A stretch of DNA of 64,000 bases, taken from the NCBI GenBank assembly GCA_032718475.1, contig JAUCBJ010000602.1, positions 1 through 64,000 of the forward strand, given 5' to 3'. The stretch comes from Nemertoderma westbladi (lineage: Eukaryota > Xenacoelomorpha > Nemertodermatida > Nemertodermatidae). Shown here piece after piece: positions 24,345 through 36,400 of this stretch; position 1 is the first letter of the stretch, and each line of letters begins with the position of its first letter. Both the position numbers and the translations under genes were made by a program. The notes beneath the pieces were generated by a model, which was not told the DNA's origin, did not search any database, and worked only from the letters and a program-made list of their open reading frames with translations.

Positions 24345-26177
24345 CTACTACTACTAGGATCTGCATTGCAGCTGCATTTTTAAGAATGCTGTGCCGGCTT
24401 GTCAACAAAATTGCACCGCCACAACTCCCTATCACCCATGACATTTGCTAGATCATCCGCATCTTTAAGGGCAGTGTCCTTTAAGATGCGTCTCAAGAAA
24501 GTCATGGGCTGTCCACCATGCTTATTCACTCCATGAGGCTGCCAAAGTACAAGATTATGCACTGGCTGGTCCTCACGGCGAAAGCAATGTCCTGCAAAGC
24601 GGAGGCGATTTTGTTCTAGTGTCAAGCTTGGGGGAACCAAAGAGACACCTCCAATGTTATATAGTGTCTGGTTGGAGATGTGTGCATTGTACTTGACACA
24701 ATGTACCCGGCGTAGCATTCTTGTGAATGTGCCATCCAGAGATTTGGTGTCCTCAGCAGTTAGAGCCCAGCATGGACTCCCGTAGAGGAGTACTGGAACT
24801 ACTGCTGCTCTAAATAATCGGACCTTAAGTTTCCGATTAATTCTAGGTGACTTCCAAATCCTGGAAAGCCTATTCAAGGCTGCCCATGCCTTTCCCTTAC
24901 GTATTCGAAGGTCCTCACCTGACTTCCGGATCCATGATCCCAGGTAACAGAAGTCGTCCACATGCTCAAGCATACCATCCTTTGAGCTTATGCTCATCCG
25001 ATCAGAGACTTGCTGAGGACTTTCAAAGTTAACTGTCAGAATTTTGGTCTTTCTGGAGTTAATAAAAAGACCAACACTAGAAGCAGCATGTTCTAATGAG
25101 CTGAGGAGCCGCTGGGCTCCCTCTAATGATTCTGAGAGTACTCCTAAGTCATCAGCAAAGTCTAGATCAGTTAGGTACTTGGCAGGATTTCCTCGACTTC
25201 TGGAGCCAGTAGGTGGAGTTATCATCACCCCATCATCATTATAATGATCTAAGGACATGCGTAGAACATAGTCAACCACAATAATGAACAAGAATGGTGC
25301 AAGTGTGTCTCCTTGGAGGACGCCCCATAACACTTCAAATGGTTCTGTGTCACCGTCAACAGTAGACACAAATGTTGTCGAACCATCGTATACTGATCTG
25401 ATTGCTGCAACAATTTCATCAGGAATCCCATATAATGAAAGTATGCTGAACATACGTGAGCGAGAGACTGAATCAAAGGCCTTGAAGAAGTCAACAAAGA
25501 TAACAGCCAGATGCCTGTCTTTCTTTTTTGATAACTCTTCAATTATCCTTCTAAGTGCCAAAATGGGCTCCATAGTCCCACGACCTTTACGGAACCCATT
25601 CTGATTTCCACGTAGCAGTCTCTCAATGGGATCCCTGATGCGATTTAATAGAATTCTATTGTATAGTTTTGCAGCAATCGAGATCAATGAGATTCCCCGA
25701 AAAGAACCATAGAGTGTTAGGTTGCCCTTCTTGGGAACTGGCACCAACTTATTTGTTTTCATTTCTTGTGGGACTCTTGTTGTACGGTACATGTCTACTA
25801 TGATGGGATAGATGAGCTTTAAACACTCAGGTATTTTAAAGACCTCAGGGGGAACACCATCTACTCCACTGGCACGATTGGTCTTAATGCTCTTTGCAGC
25901 AGCCTTCACTTCTGCAAAGGAGATATCGCCAATGGGAATATCTGGGAGTACAGACTCAGACACTTTTACTTCTATAAAGTTATCAGGCAATACCCTGTCA
26001 TTATTGAGGAGCTTTTCAAAGTGGGCTTTCCAACCATTGAGGCGATCGGCTGGTGATTCAGCCTTAACCTTGGTGGTTGGTTGGCTTTTCCGCCCAGTCA
26101 GCAGATTGATCGATTTCCATGCCTGGGATGATTGCCTGCTGTCGTCAGCATCATTGATGGCATCAACCTGTTGGTTT
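24345..26177 (-). mobile_element. 5'-truncated non-LTR (LINE) retrotransposon
   Basis: A 1.83-kb insertion inside the 47-bp array, flanked by an 8-bp direct repeat AGTAGATA (24337-24344 and 26178-26185). On the - strand it runs from a 5' truncation at 26177 through a reverse transcriptase frame to a short 3' tail ending in CTAGTAGTAGTAG. The trinucleotide tail, target duplication and 5' truncation fit target-primed reverse transcription. No endonuclease domain remains. The protein style (FADD box, GVLQGDTLAPFLF, C-terminal RLRFAGHCFRR block) suggests the RTE-like group of LINEs; that assignment is by memory of the family. Confidence 0.92.
24380..26176 (-). CDS. LINE reverse transcriptase (partial, 5' truncated)
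   Basis: The frame is open from the element's truncated end (26176) to a stop at 24380, about 598 residues, with no Met that must be the start. It opens with QQVDAINDADDSRQSSQAWK, a typical pre-RT linker. Reverse transcriptase blocks follow in order: NKLVPVPKKG (fingers), FRGISLISIAAKLYNRILLN, QNGFRKGRGT, VIFVDFFKAFDSV (first catalytic Asp), GVLQGDTLAPFLF, and DLDFADDLGVL (catalytic Asp pair, Phe in place of the common Tyr). Then come thumb, MLRRVHCVKYNAHISNQTLY, RLRFAGHCFRR and RRILKDTALKDADDL. The catalytic residues are intact and I see no frameshift, so the copy looks young. It acts in retrotransposition, not in the host gene. It is antisense to Dishevelled. Confidence 0.92.
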   Translation of the reverse strand, partial: NQQVDAINDADDSRQSSQAWKSINLLTGRKSQPTTKVKAESPADRLNGWKAHFEKLLNNDRVLPDNFIEVKVSESVLPDIPIGDISFAEVKAAAKSIKTNRASGVDGVPPEVFKIPECLKLIYPIIVDMYRTTRVPQEMKTNKLVPVPKKGNLTLYGSFRGISLISIAAKLYNRILLNRIRDPIERLLRGNQNGFRKGRGTMEPILALRRIIEELSKKKDRHLAVIFVDFFKAFDSVSRSRMFSILSLYGIPDEIVAAIRSVYDGSTTFVSTVDGDTEPFEVLWGVLQGDTLAPFLFIIVVDYVLRMSLDHYNDDGVMITPPTGSRSRGNPAKYLTDLDFADDLGVLSESLEGAQRLLSSLEHAASSVGLFINSRKTKILTVNFESPQQVSDRMSISSKDGMLEHVDDFCYLGSWIRKSGEDLRIRKGKAWAALNRLSRIWKSPRINRKLKVRLFRAAVVPVLLYGSPCWALTAEDTKSLDGTFTRMLRRVHCVKYNAHISNQTLYNIGGVSLVPPSLTLEQNRLRFAGHCFRREDQPVHNLVLWQPHGVNKHGGQPMTFLRRILKDTALKDADDLANVMGDRELWRCNFVDKPAQHS

Positions 26178-29100
26178 AGTAGATAACCTGTTCCTGTTAC
26201 CGGTACTCGCGTTATAGGTATATCAGTATATAACCTGTTCCTGTTACCGGTACTCGCGTTATATGTAGATCAGTAGATAACCTGTTCCTGTTACCGGTAC
26301 TCGCGTTATAGGTAGATCAGTAGATAACCTGTTCCTGTTACCGGTACTCGCGTTATAGGTAGATCAGTAGATAAACTGTTCCTGCTACCGGTACTCGCGT
26401 TATAGGTAGATCAGTAGATAACCTGTTCCTGTTACCGGTACTCGCGTTATAGGTAGATCAGTAGATAAACTGTTCCTGTTACCGGTACTCGCGTTATAGG
26501 TAGATCAGTAGATAACCTGTTCCTGTTACCGGTACTCGCGTTATAGGTAGATCAGTAGATAAACTGTTCCTGTTACCGGTACTCGCGTTATATGTAGATC
26601 AGTAGATAACCTGTTCCTGTTACCGGTACTCGCGTTATAGGTAGATCAGTAGATAACCTGTTCCTGTTACCGGTACTCGCGTTATATGTAGATCAGTAGA
26701 TAACCTGTTCCTGTTACCGGTACTCGCGTTATAGGTATATCAGTATATAACCTGTTCCTGTTACGGGTACTCGCGTTATAGGTAGATCAGTAGATAACCT
26801 GTTCCTGTTACCGGTACTCGCGTTATATGTAGATCAGTAGATAACCTGTTCCTGTTACCGGTACTCGCGTTATAGGTATATCAGTAGATAACCTGTTCCT
26901 GTTGTTCCTGTTACCGGTACTCGCGTTATAGGTAGATCAGTAGATAAACTGTTCCTGCTACCGGTACTCGCGTTATAGGTAGATCAGTAGATAACCTGTT
27001 CCTGTTACCGGTACTCGCGTTATAGGTAGATCAGTAGATAACCTGTTCCTGTTACCGGTACTCGCGTTATACAGTTATAGGTAGATCAGTAGATAAACTG
27101 TTCCTGCTACCGGTACTCGCGTTATATGTAGATCAGTAGATAACCTGTTCCTGTTACCGGTACTCGCGTTATAGGTATATCAGTATATAACCTGTTCCTG
27201 TTACGGGTACTCGCGTTATAGGTAGATCAGTAGATAACCTGTTCCTGTTACCGGTACTCGCGTTATAGGTAGATCAGTAGATAACCTGTTCCTGTTACCG
27301 GTACTCGCGTTATAGGTAGATCAGTAGATAACCTGTTCCTGTTACCGGTACTCGCGTTATAGGTATATCAGTATATAACCTGTTCCTGTTACCGGTACTC
27401 GCGTTATATGTAGATCAGTAGATAACCTGTTCCTGTTACCGGTACTCGCGTTATAGGTAGATCAGTAGATAACCTGTTCCTGTTACCGGTACTCGCGTTA
27501 TAGGTAGATCAGTAGATAAACTGTTCCTGCTACCGGTACTCGCGTTATAGGTAGATCAGTAGATAACCTGTTCCTGTTACCGGTACTCGCGTTATAGGTA
27601 GATCAGTAGATAAACTGTTCCTGTTACCGGTACTCGCGTTATAGGTAGATCAGTAGATAACCTGTTCCTGTTACCGGTACTCGCGTTATAGGTAGATCAG
27701 TAGATAAACTGTTCCTGTTACCGGTACTCGCGTTATATGTAGATCAGTAGATAACCTGTTCCTGTTACCGGTACTCGCGTTATAGGTAGATCAGTAGATA
27801 ACCTGTTCCTGTTACCGGTACTCGCGTTATATGTAGATCAGTAGATAACCTGTTCCTGTTACCGGTACTCGCGTTATAGGTATATCAGTATATAACCTGT
27901 TCCTGTTACGGGTACTCGCGTTATAGGTAGATCAGTAGATAACCTGTTCCTGTTACCGGTACTCGCGTTATATGTAGATCAGTAGATAACCTGTTCCTGT
28001 TACCGGTACTCGCGTTATAGGTATATCAGTAGATAACCTGTTCCTGTTGTTCCTGTTACCGGTACTCGCGTTATAGGTAGATCAGTAGATAAACTGTTCC
28101 TGCTACCGGTACTCGCGTTATAGGTAGATCAGTAGATAACCTGTTCCTGTTACCGGTACTCGCGTTATAGGTAGATCAGTAGATAACCTGTTCCTGTTAC
28201 CGGTACTCGCGTTATACAGTTATAGGTAGATCAGTAGATAAACTGTTCCTGCTACCGGTACTCGCGTTATAGGTAGATCAGTAGATAACCTGTTCCTTTT
28301 ACCGGTACTCGCGTTATAGGTAGATTAGTAGATAACCTGTTCCTGTTACCGGTACTCGCGTTATAGGTAGATCAGTAGATAACCTGTTCCTGTTACCGGT
28401 ACTCGCGTTATAGGTAGATCAGTAGATAAACTGTTCCTGTTACCGGTACTCGCGTTCTACAGTTATAGGTAGATCAGTAGATAAACTGTTCCTGCTACCG
28501 GTACTCGCGTTATAGGTAGATCAGTAGATAACCTGTTCCTTTTACCGGTACTCGCGTTATAGGTAGATCAGTATATAACCTGTTCCTGCTACCGGTACTC
28601 GCGTTATAGGTAGATCAGTAGATAAACTGTTCCTGTTACCTGTGCTCGCGTTATAGGTAGATCAGTAGATAAACTGTTCCTGTTACCGGTACTCGCGTTA
28701 TAGGTAGATCAGTAGATAACCTGTTACCGGTACTCGCGTTATAGGTAGATCAGTATATAACCTGTTCCTGCTACCGGTACTCGCGTTATAGGTAGATCAG
28801 TAGATAAACTGTTCCTGTTACCTGTGCTCGCGTTATAGGTAGATCAGTAGATAAACTGTTCCTGTTACCGGTACTCGCGTTATAGGTAGATCAGTAGATA
28901 ACCTGTTACCGGTACTCGCGTTATAGGTAGATCAGTAGATAAACTGTTCCTGTTACCGGTACTCGCGTTATAGGTAGATCCGTAGATAAACTGTTCCTGT
29001 TACCGGTACTCGCGTTATAGGTAGATCAGTAGATAAACTGTTCCTGTTACCTGTACTCGCGTTATAGGTAGATCAGTAGATAGACTGTTCCTGTTACCGG

Positions 29101-29617
29101 TACTCGCGTTATAGGTAGATCCGTAGATAAACTGTTCCTGTTACCGGTACTCGCGTTATAGGTAGATCAGTAGATAGACTGTTCCTGTTACCGGTACTCG
29201 CGTTATAGGTAGATCCGTAGATAAACTGTTCCTGTTACCGGTACTCGCGTTATAGGTAGATCAGTAGATAGACTGTTCCTGTTACCGGTACTCGCGTTAT
29301 AGGTAGATCCGTAGATAAACTGTTCCTGTTACCGGTACTCGCGTTATAGGTAGATCCGTAGATAAACTGTTCCTGTTACCGGTACTCGCGTTATAGGTAG
29401 ATCAGTAGATAGACTGTTCCTGTTACCGGTACTCGCGTTATAGGTAGATCAGTAGATAGACTGTTCCTGTTACCGGTACTCGCGTTATAGGTAGATCAGT
29501 AGATAAACTGTTCCTGTTACCGGTACTCGCGTTATAGGTAGATCCGTAGATAAACTGTTCCTGTTACCGGTACTCGCGTTATAGGTAGATCAGTAGATAG
29601 ACTGTTCCTGTTACCGG
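26178..29617 (+). repeat. 47-bp minisatellite, right part
   Basis: Continuation of the array from 22772; together about 106 units. It contains long duplicated blocks: the unusual junction GTTGTTCCTGTTGTTCCTG-type unit occurs at about 26901 and again at about 28046, 1,145 bp apart. Toward the right end (28600-29600) units become more uniform, with variants AGATCCGTAGATA and CAGTAGATAGACTG alternating. It stops at 29617, about 100 bp before the DEP exon. Confidence 0.95.
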
Positions 29618-29720
29618 CACTCTGAATTTAAAACGCCTCACAATAAATATTACATTATCAATCTCCATTGATACTATCAGAGTGACATAAGTGAAACAAA
29701 TATTATTTATTTATTATCAG

Positions 29721-29885
29721 GGCACGACCTTGTCGATTGGTTGTACGAGCATGTGGATGGGTTCAACGATCGCAGAGACGCAAGGAAATACGCGGCCAAC
29801 TTATTGAAATCCGGCCATATTCGGCACACAGTAAACAAACACACATTCAGTGAACAGTGCTATTACGTACTGTCCGACGTTGCAG
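29721..29885 (+). CDS. dsh: Dishevelled exon: C-terminal part of DEP domain
   Basis: The acceptor TTATTATCAG ends at 29720. The first donor, GTACGT, starts at 29886. The exon encodes (G)[55 protein letters not shown]. It matches Dishevelled DVVDWLYxHVEGFKERREARKYA...[15 protein letters not shown] closely, including the basic RRxARKYA and HTVNK residues of the membrane/Frizzled face. It ends with G, which joins GT of exon 33054 to give Gly. The last 31 bases of the exon and its donor are the template for the 39-bp array that follows, so about 75 further copies of this exon end lie downstream, each with the same donor. Confidence 0.95.
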
Positions 29886-32859
29886 GTACGTTGCGGTGCT
29901 ATTACGTACTGTCCGACGTTGCAGGTACGTTGCGGTGCTATTACGTACTGTCCGACGTTGCAGGTACGTTACAGTGCTATTACGTACTGTCCGACGTTGC
30001 AGGCAGGTTCAGTCTACAGTGCTATTACGTACTGTCCGACGTTGCAGGTACGTTACAGTGCTATTACGTACTGTCCGACGTTGCAGGTACGTTACAGTGC
30101 TATTACGTACTGTCCGACGTTGCAGGTACGTTACAGTGCTATTGCGTACTGTCCGACGTTGCAGGTACGTTACAGTGCTATTACGTACTGTCCGACGTTA
30201 CAGGTACGTTACAGTGCTATTACGTACTGTCCGACGTTACAGGTACGTTACAGTGCTATTACGTAATACGTACTGTCCGACGTTACAGGTACGTTACTGT
30301 GCTATTACGTACTGTCCGACGTTATAGGTACGTTACAGTGCTATTACGTACTGTCCGACGTTACAGGTACGTTACAGTGCTATTACGTACTGTCCGACGT
30401 TACAGGTACGTTACAGTGCTATTACGTACTGTCCGACGTTACAGGTACGTTACAGTGCTATTACGTACTGTCCGACGTTACAGATACGTTACAGTGCTAT
30501 TACGTACTGTCCGACGTTACAGGTACGTTACAGTGCTATTACGTACTGTCCGACGTTACAGGTACGTTACAGTGCTATTACGTACTGTCCGACGTTACAG
30601 GTACGTTACAGTGCTATTACGTACTGTCCGACGTTACAGGTATGTTACAGTGCTATTACGTACTGTCCGACGTTACAGGTACGTTACAGTGCTATTACGT
30701 ACTGTCCGACGTTACAGGTACGTTACAGTGCTATTACGTACTGTCCGACGTTACAGGTACGTTACAGTGCTATTACGTACTGTCCGACGTTACAGGTACG
30801 TTACAGTGCTATTACGTACTGTCCGACGTTACAGGTACGTTACAGTGCTATTACGTACTGTCCGACGTTACAGGTACGTTACAGTGCTATTACGTACTGT
30901 CCGACGTTACAGGTACGTTACAGTGCTATTACGTACTGTCCGACGTTGCAGGTACGTTACGTCTACAGTGCTATTACGTACTGTCCGACGTTACAGGTAC
31001 GTTACAGTGCTATTACGTACTGTCCGACGTTACAGGTACGTTACAGTGCTACTACGTACTGTCCGACGTTACAGGTACGTTACAGTGCTATTACGTACTG
31101 TCCGACGTTACAGGTACGTTACAGTGCTATTACGTACTGTCCGACGTTGCAGGTACGTTACGTCTACAGTGCTATTACGTACTGTCCGACGTTACAGGTA
31201 CGTGACAGTGCTATTACGTACTGTCCGACGTTACAGGTACGTTACAGTGCTATTACGTACTGTCCGACGTTGCAGGTACGTTACGTCTACAGTGCTATTA
31301 CGTACTGTCCGACGTTACAGGTACGTTACAGTGCTATTACGTACTGTCCGACGTTGCAGGTACGTTACAGTGCTATTACGTACTGTCCGACGTTACAGGT
31401 ACGTTACAGTGCTATTACGTACTGTCCGACATTACAGGTACGTTACAGTGCTAGTACGTACTGTCGGACGTTGCAGGTACGTTACGTCTACAGTGCTATT
31501 ACGTACTGTCCGACGTTACAGGTACGTTACAGTGCTATTACGTACTGTCCGACGTTACAGGTACGTTACAGTGCTATTACGTACTGTCCGACGTTGCAGG
31601 TACGTTACAGTGCTATTACGTACTGTCCGACGTTACAGGTACGTTACAGTGCTATTACGTACTGTCCGACGTTGCAGGTACGTTACGTCTACAGTGCTAT
31701 TACGTACTGTCCGACGTTACAGGTACGTTACAGTGCTATTACGTACTGTCCGACGTTACAGGTACGTTACAGTGCTATTACGTACTGTCCGACGTTGCAG
31801 GTACGTTACGTCTACAGTGCTATTACGTACTGTCCGACGTTACAGGTACGTTGCAGTGCTATTACGTGCTGTCCGACGTTATAGGTACGTTACAGTGCTA
31901 TTACGTACTGTCCGACGTTACAGGTACGTTACAGTGCTATTACGTACTGTCCGACGTTACAGGTACGTTACAGTGCTATTACGTACTGTCCGACGTTACA
32001 GGTACGTTACAGTGCTATTACGTACTGTCCGACGTTGCAGGTACGTTACGTCTACAGTGCTATTACGTACTGTTCGACGTTACAGGTACGTTACAGTGCT
32101 ATTACGTACTGTCCGACGTTACAGGTACGTTACAGTGCTATTACGTACTGTCCGACGTTACAGGTACGTTACAGTGCTATTACGTACTGTCCGACGTTAC
32201 AGGTACGTTACAGTGCTATTACGTACTGTCCGACGTTACAGGTACGTTACAGTGCTATTACGTACTGTCCGACGTTGCAGGTACGTTACGTCTACAGTGC
32301 TATTACGTACTGTCCGACGATACAGGTACGTTACAGTGCTATTACGTACTGTCCGACGTTGCAGGCAGGTTACGTCTACAGTGCTATCACGTACTGTCCG
32401 ACGTACTGTCCGACGTTACAGGTACGTTACAGTGCTATTACGTACTGTCCGACGTTACAGGTACGTTACAGTGCTATTACGTACTGTCCTACGTTACAGG
32501 TACGTTACAGTGCTATTACGTACTGTCCGACGTTGCAGGTACGTTACGTCTACAGTGCTATTACGTACTGTCCGACGTTGCAGGTACGTTACGTACTGTC
32601 CGACGTTGCAGGCAGGTTACGTCTACAGTGCTATTACGTACTGTCCGACGTTACAGGTACGTTACAGTGCTATTACGTTCTGTCCGACGTTACAGGTACG
32701 TTACAGTGCTATTACGTATTCTCCGACGTTGCAGGTACGTTACAGTGCTATTACGTACCGTCTGACGTTACAGGTACGTTACAGTGCTATTACGTACTGT
32801 CCGACGTTACAGGTACGTTACAGTGCTATTACGTACTGTCCGACGTTACAGGTACGTTA
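29855..32859 (+). repeat. 39-bp minisatellite copying the DEP exon donor
   Basis: About 75 units starting inside the exon. Each unit reads CAGTGCTATTACGTACTGTC, CGACGTTACAG, then donor GTACGTTA. The first copies have GTTGCAG like the exon; most later ones have GTTACAG. Some units have a 6-bp insertion (CGTCTA), so 45 bp. Both lengths are multiples of three, and the unit has no stop in any of the three forward frames. The forward frame stays open from the exon to 33001. Each unit also has an acceptor-like GTTACAG before TGCTATT. Confidence 0.97.
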
Positions 32860-33053
32860 TGTCTTAGGTGGAACTAGTTTGATTGTTTATGGATTGGATC
32901 AGTGGGTTTACTGTTTTGGTCGGTTGGATTACTCTTTGAGTCGTGGGGTTACTGCTTGGCTCTGTGTGGGTTTACTATTTTGGAAGGCTATAACGTTTTA
33001 ATTACAAAATATCTATCAAAATAATCTCAATCATTCTCAATAAACTCGTTTAG

Positions 33054-33161
33054 GTCATATGGGGGATCTCTCATTGGCCGGTGGTATGGAGCAATCGGGC
33101 GATCATATGGACAACCTGCCTCAACTTCCTCCACAGTACGGCTGGGCACCAAATTATGCAA
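33054..33161 (+). CDS. dsh: Dishevelled exon: post-DEP tail, first part
   Basis: The acceptor CTCGTTTAG ends at 33053 and the donor GTAAGTGAA starts at 33162. The exon encodes (G)HMGDLSLAGGMEQSGDHMDN and LPQLPPQYGWAPNYA. It continues the DEP exon in phase (DVAG|HMGD). Known Dishevelled tails have a loosely similar composition after DEP (Pro, Tyr, Gly, as in PYQYPGPPP), but there is no strict family motif here, so the call rests on phase, splice sites and position. It ends with A, joined to CG to encode Thr. Confidence 0.75.
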
Positions 33162-33259
33162 GTAAGTGAAAAGCGGTTTCTGATTTTTGGTAAATACATC
33201 CAACAAAATGACGGTATATTTATATAGCGTTATAATTAATTACAACATTATAATTACAG

Positions 33260-33436
33260 CGGCCCATTACTACCAACCCCATTCTGCCGGATACTCCAGC
33301 TACGCAGTTGACTATGGCGATATCGACAGCTGTTCCACCAATACTTACAACTCTGTACCACAAGAGCAGTATGGTGGTACACGGGAAAGGGACACAAAGG
33401 GCACAGGCAGAAGTCACCACTCTGTAGATAGTGCTG
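33260..33436 (+). CDS. dsh: Dishevelled exon: C-terminal tail, Tyr/Ser-rich
   Basis: The acceptor TAATTACAG ends at 33259 after a 98-bp intron; the donor GTTAGT starts at 33437. The exon encodes (T)AHYYQPHSAGYSSYAVDYGD, then IDSCSTNTYNSVPQEQYGGT and RERDTKGTGRSHHSVDSAG. The Tyr/Ser/Gln-rich composition resembles the low-complexity tail of Dishevelled. Continuing past the donor gives TAG at once, which supports splicing here. The last 29 bases (from GCAGAAGTCACC) plus the donor are the template for the 10-kb 51-bp array that follows. Confidence 0.82.
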
Positions 33437-36400
33437 GTTAGTAATCAACTCTAGTAGACAGAAGTCACCGCTCTGTAGATAGTGCTGGTTAGTAATCAAC
33501 TCTAGTAGACAGAAGTCACCACTCTGTAGATAGTGCTGGTTAGTAATCAACTCTAGTAGACAGAAGTCACCACTCTGTAGATAGTGCTGGTTAGTAATCA
33601 ACTCTAGTAGACAGAAGTCACCACTCTGTAGATAGTGCTGGTTAGTAATCAACTCTAGTAGACAGAAGTCACCACTCTGTAGATAGTGCTGGTTAGTAAT
33701 CAACTCTAGTAAACAGAAGTCACCACTCTGTAGATAGTGCTGGTTAGTAATCAACTCTAGTAGACAGAAGTCACCACTCTGTAGATAGTGCTGGTTAGTA
33801 ATCAACTCTAGTAGACAGAAGTCACCACTCTGTAGATAGTGCTGGTTAGTAATCAACTCTAGTAGACAGAAGTCACCACTCTGTAGATAGTGCTGGTTAG
33901 TAATCAACTCTAGTAGACAGAAGTCACCACTCTGTAGATAGTGCTGGTTAGTAATCAACTCTAGTAGACATAAGTCACCACTCTGTAGATAGTGCTGGTT
34001 AGTAATCAACTCTAGTAGACAGAAGTCACCACTCTGTAGATAGTGCTGGTTAGTAATCAACTCTAGTAGACAGAAGTCACCGCTCTGTAGATAGTGCTGG
34101 TTAGTAATCAACTCTAGTAGACAGAAGTCACCACTCTGTAGATAGTGCTGGTTAGTAATCAACTCTAGTAGACAGAAGTCACCGCTCTGTAGATAGTGCT
34201 GGTTAGTAATCAACTCTAGTAGACAGAAGTCACCACTCTGTAGATAGTTCTGGTTAGTAATCAACTCTAGTAGACAGAAGTCACCACTCTGTAGATAGTG
34301 CTGGTTAGTAATCAACTCTAGTAGACAGAAGTCACCACTCTGTAGATAGTTCTGGTTAGTAATCAACTCTAGTAGACAGAAGTCACCACTCTGTAGATAG
34401 TGCTGGTTAGTAATCAACTCTAGTAGACAGAAGTCACCACTCTGTAGATAGTGCTGGTTAGTAATCAACTCTAGTAGACAGAAGTCACCACTCTGTAGAT
34501 AGTTCTGGTTAGTAATCAACTCTAGTAGACAGAAGTCACCACTCTGTAGATAGTGCTGGTTAGTAATCAACTCTAGTAGACAGAAGTCACCACTCTGTAG
34601 ATAGTGCTGGTTAGTAATCAACTCTAGTAGACAGAAGTCACCACTCTGTAGATAGTGCTGGTTAGTAATCAACTCTAGTAGACAGAAGTCACCACTCTGT
34701 AGATAGTGCTGGTTAGTAATCCACTCTAGTAGACAGAAGTCACCACTCTGTAGATAGTGCTGGTTAGTAATCAACTCTAGTAGACAGAAGTCACCACTCT
34801 GTAGATAGTGCTGGTTAGTAATCAACTCTAGTAGACAGAAGTCACCACTCTGTAGATAGTGCTGGTTAGTAATCAACTCTAGTAGACAGAAGTCACCACT
34901 CTGTAGATAGTGCTGGTTAGTAATCAACTCTAGTAGACAGAAGTCACCGCTCTGTAGATAGTGCTGGTTAGTAATCAACTCTAGTAGACAGAAGTCACCG
35001 CTCTGTAGATAGTGCTGGTTAGTAATCAACTCTAGTAGACAGAAGTCACCGCTCTGTAGATAGTGCTGGTTAGTAATCAACTCTATTAGACAGAAGTCAC
35101 CACTCTGTAGATAGTGCTGGTTAGTAATCAACTCTAGTAGACAGAAGTCACCACTCTGTAGATAGTGCTGGTTAGTAATCAACTCTAGTAGACAGAAGTC
35201 ACCACTCTGTAGATAGTGCTGGTTAGTAATCAACTCTAGTAGACAGAAGTCACCACTCTGTAGATAGTGCTGGTTAGTAATCAACTCTAGTAGACAGAAG
35301 TCACCGCTCTGTAGATAGTGCTGGTTAGTAATCAACTCTAGTAGACAGAAGTCACCGCTCTGTAGATAGTGCTGGTTAGTAATCAACTCTATTAGACAGA
35401 AGTCACCACTCTGTAGATAGTGCTGGTTAGTAATCAACTCTAGTAGACAGAAGTCACCACTCTGTAGATAGTGCTGGTTAGTAATCAACTCTAGTAGACA
35501 GAAGTCACCACTCTGTAGATAGTGCTGGTTAGTAATCAACTCTAGTAGACAGAAGTCACCACTCTGTAGATAGTGCTGGTTAGTAATCAACTCTAGTAGA
35601 CAGAAGTCACCACTCTGTAGATAGTGCTGGTTAGTAATCAACTCTAGTAGACAGAAGTCACCACTCTGTAGATAGTGCTGGTTAGTAATCAACTCTAGTA
35701 GACAGAAGTCACCACTCTGTAGATAGTGCTGGTTAGTAATCAACTCTAGTAGACAGAAGTCACCACTCTGTAGATAGTGCTGGTTAGTAATCAACTCTAG
35801 TAGACAGAAGTCACCACTCTGTAGATAGTGCTGGTTAGTAATCAACTCTAGTAGACAGAAGTCACCACTCTGTAGATAGTGCTGGTTAGTAATCAACTCT
35901 AGTAGACAGAAGTCACCACTCTGTAGATAGTGCTGGTTAGTAATCAACTCTAGTAGACAGAAGTCACCACTCTGTAGATAGTGCTGGTTAGTAATCAACT
36001 CTAGTAGACAGAAGTCACCACTCTGTAGATAGTGCTGGTTAGTAATCAACTCTAGTAGACAGAAGTCACCACTCTGTAGATAGTGCTGGTTAGTAATCAA
36101 CTCTAGTAGACAGAAGTCACCGCTCTGTAGATAGTGCTGGTTAGTAATCAACTCTAGTAGACAGAAGTCACCGCTCTGTAGATAGTGCTGGTTAGTAATC
36201 AACTCTAGTAGACAGAAGTCACCACTCTGTAGATAGTGCTGGTTAGTAATCAACTCTAGTAGACAGAAGTCACCGCTCTGTAGATAGTGCTGGTTAGTAA
36301 TCAACTCTAGTAGACAGAAGTCACCGCTCTGTAGATAGTGCTGGTTAGTAATCAACTCTAGTAGACAGAAGTCACCACTCTGTAGATAGTGCTGGTTAGT

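Noticed and set aside
24847-26186. Short + strand frames across the retrotransposon
   Set aside because: They are shadows of the intact reverse transcriptase frame on the - strand.
29850-32877. Several overlapping + strand frames of hundreds of residues
   Set aside because: They are the three frames of the stop-free 39-bp unit. Only the DEP exon at the left end is supported as coding.
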